64,000 bases of DNA from Neptunicoccus sediminis (GTDB taxonomy: Bacteria; Pseudomonadota; Alphaproteobacteria; Rhodobacterales; Rhodobacteraceae): positions 248,001 to 312,000 of the forward strand of contig NZ_MDVX01000001.1 of assembly GCF_001719615.1 (NCBI RefSeq), given 5' to 3'. Each line of letters opens with the position of its first letter. Position 1 is the first letter of the stretch. Positions 63,574 through 64,000 of this stretch are shown one piece after another. The notes below the pieces were generated by a model. It made no database searches. It worked only from the letters and a program-made list of their open reading frames with translations, and was not told the origin of the DNA. A program made the position numbers and the translations under genes.

Positions 63574-64000
63574 TTATACTCCGTAAAGGGCATCGGCGTG
63601 AAAGGCGACATGGTCTTCCATAAAGGTTGAGACAAAGAAATAGCTGTGGTCATAGCCTTCCTGCATCCGGAATGTGCCGGGCTGACGGCGAGCAGCCATC
63701 GCTTCGGACAGGGCTTCGGGTTTGAGAAGGTCCAGAAAGTTGTCGGCGCTGCCCTGATCTATCAAAATGTGCGACGGATGGCCGGTTTCGCGCATCAACA
63801 GGGTTGCGTCATGGGCGGCCCAAGCGGCCTCATCATCGCCCAGATAGGCGGAAAGCTGTTTGCGCCCCCAATCCGAAGCGGTCGGGTTGGTGATCGGGGC
63901 AAAGGCGGAAACCGATGTGTACTGATCCGGCCGCGCCATTGCCAGCGTCAGCGCACCATGCCCGCCCATAGAATGTCCGGTGATGCCCTGTGCCTCTTCC
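63574..64000 (-). CDS. fghA: S-formylglutathione hydrolase (5' end cut by window edge)
   Basis: The C-terminal 141 codons of an esterase-D-type hydrolase that frees formate from S-formylglutathione in glutathione-dependent formaldehyde oxidation. The nucleophile elbow GHSMGGHGALTLAMARP is at the window edge. ILIDQGSADNFLDLLKPEAL holds the Asp, and MQEGYDHSYFFVSTFMEDH the His. The frame is open to base 64000. The dehydrogenase partner (adhC-type) is probably just outside. It ends three bases before the sthA start region. Confidence 0.92.
   Translation of the reverse strand, partial: EEAQGITGHSMGGHGALTLAMARPDQYTSVSAFAPITNPTASDWGRKQLSAYLGDDEAAWAAHDATLLMRETGHPSHILIDQGSADNFLDLLKPEALSEAMAARRQPGTFRMQEGYDHSYFFVSTFMEDHVAFHADALYGV

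Overview
The window reads as ordinary chromosome from an alphaproteobacterium of the order Rhodobacterales (roseobacter-like Rhodobacteraceae). The main markers are: a RegB/RegA redox two-component pair with ahcY nearby; an alphaMic60 (mitofilin-like) gene between hemD and hemY; a tsaE-amgK-murU-addB-addA row; TspO; an NDUFAF5-like methyltransferase beside ferrochelatase; and GTG/TTG starts with many 4-bp ATGA/GTGA stop-start overlaps. I found 63 protein genes, two of them cut by the window edges. I saw no rRNA, tRNA, insertion sequence, prophage or CRISPR array. Coding density is very high and no gene looks broken.

Layout. 1-3.3 kb (minus): glutamine-synthetase-like enzyme, TspO, SDR, then rimP behind a promoter and terminator-like hairpin that look like an attenuator. 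3.7-4.6 kb: LysR regulator. 4.6-7.6 kb (minus): CinA-type domain, GNAT, AhpD-like and OmpA-like genes. 7.6-10.1 kb (plus): sfsA, map, radC. 10.1-15.9 kb (minus): secA, an unknown exported protein and a binding-protein/OmpA fusion. 16.1-18.7 kb (plus): parvulin, argJ, mutT. 18.7-25.9 kb: hemH, NDUFAF5-like gene, comF, grxC, nitrilase, marR, ubiG, pip, benE. 26-31 kb: fadH, two unknown genes, a lipoprotein and a CPBP protease. 31.1-33.4 kb: accD-folC. 33.5-42.4 kb (minus): tsaE, amgK, murU, addB, addA, then trxA. 42.5-45.9 kb: PAS protein, regB, regA. 45.9-51.9 kb: long-form cdd, LysR, small genes, HD hydrolase, ahcY, DUF2853, extensin-like gene. 51.9-54.4 kb (minus): tsaD, gpsA, EVE. 54.4-58.4 kb (plus): hemD, mic60, hemY. 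58.3-64 kb (minus): fghA, sthA, yaiI, ornithine-cyclodeaminase-like gene, selO, hydrolase.

Functional themes are tetrapyrrole/heme and ubiquinone synthesis (hemH, hemD, hemY, ubiG), redox control (RegB/RegA, TrxA, GrxC, SthA, SelO, AhpD-like), envelope and secretion (SecA, parvulin, OmpA-like proteins, AmgK/MurU cell-wall recycling), DNA repair (RadC, AddAB, MutT) and tRNA t6A synthesis (TsaE, TsaD).

I did not find a convincing undescribed multi-gene system. The best leads are smaller: a RegB with no cysteine at all, lacking the known redox-switch residue; a PAS-only, DivL-like protein with a perfect TTAA-N7-TTAA CtrA-type site upstream; an ArgJ with a lysine-rich coiled-coil N-terminal extension; a MerR-style operator in the fadH promoter; a probable rimP attenuator; a secA promoter with an inverted repeat at the start site; a selO operon with redox enzymes; and a dispersed intergenic repeat sharing a conserved left end.
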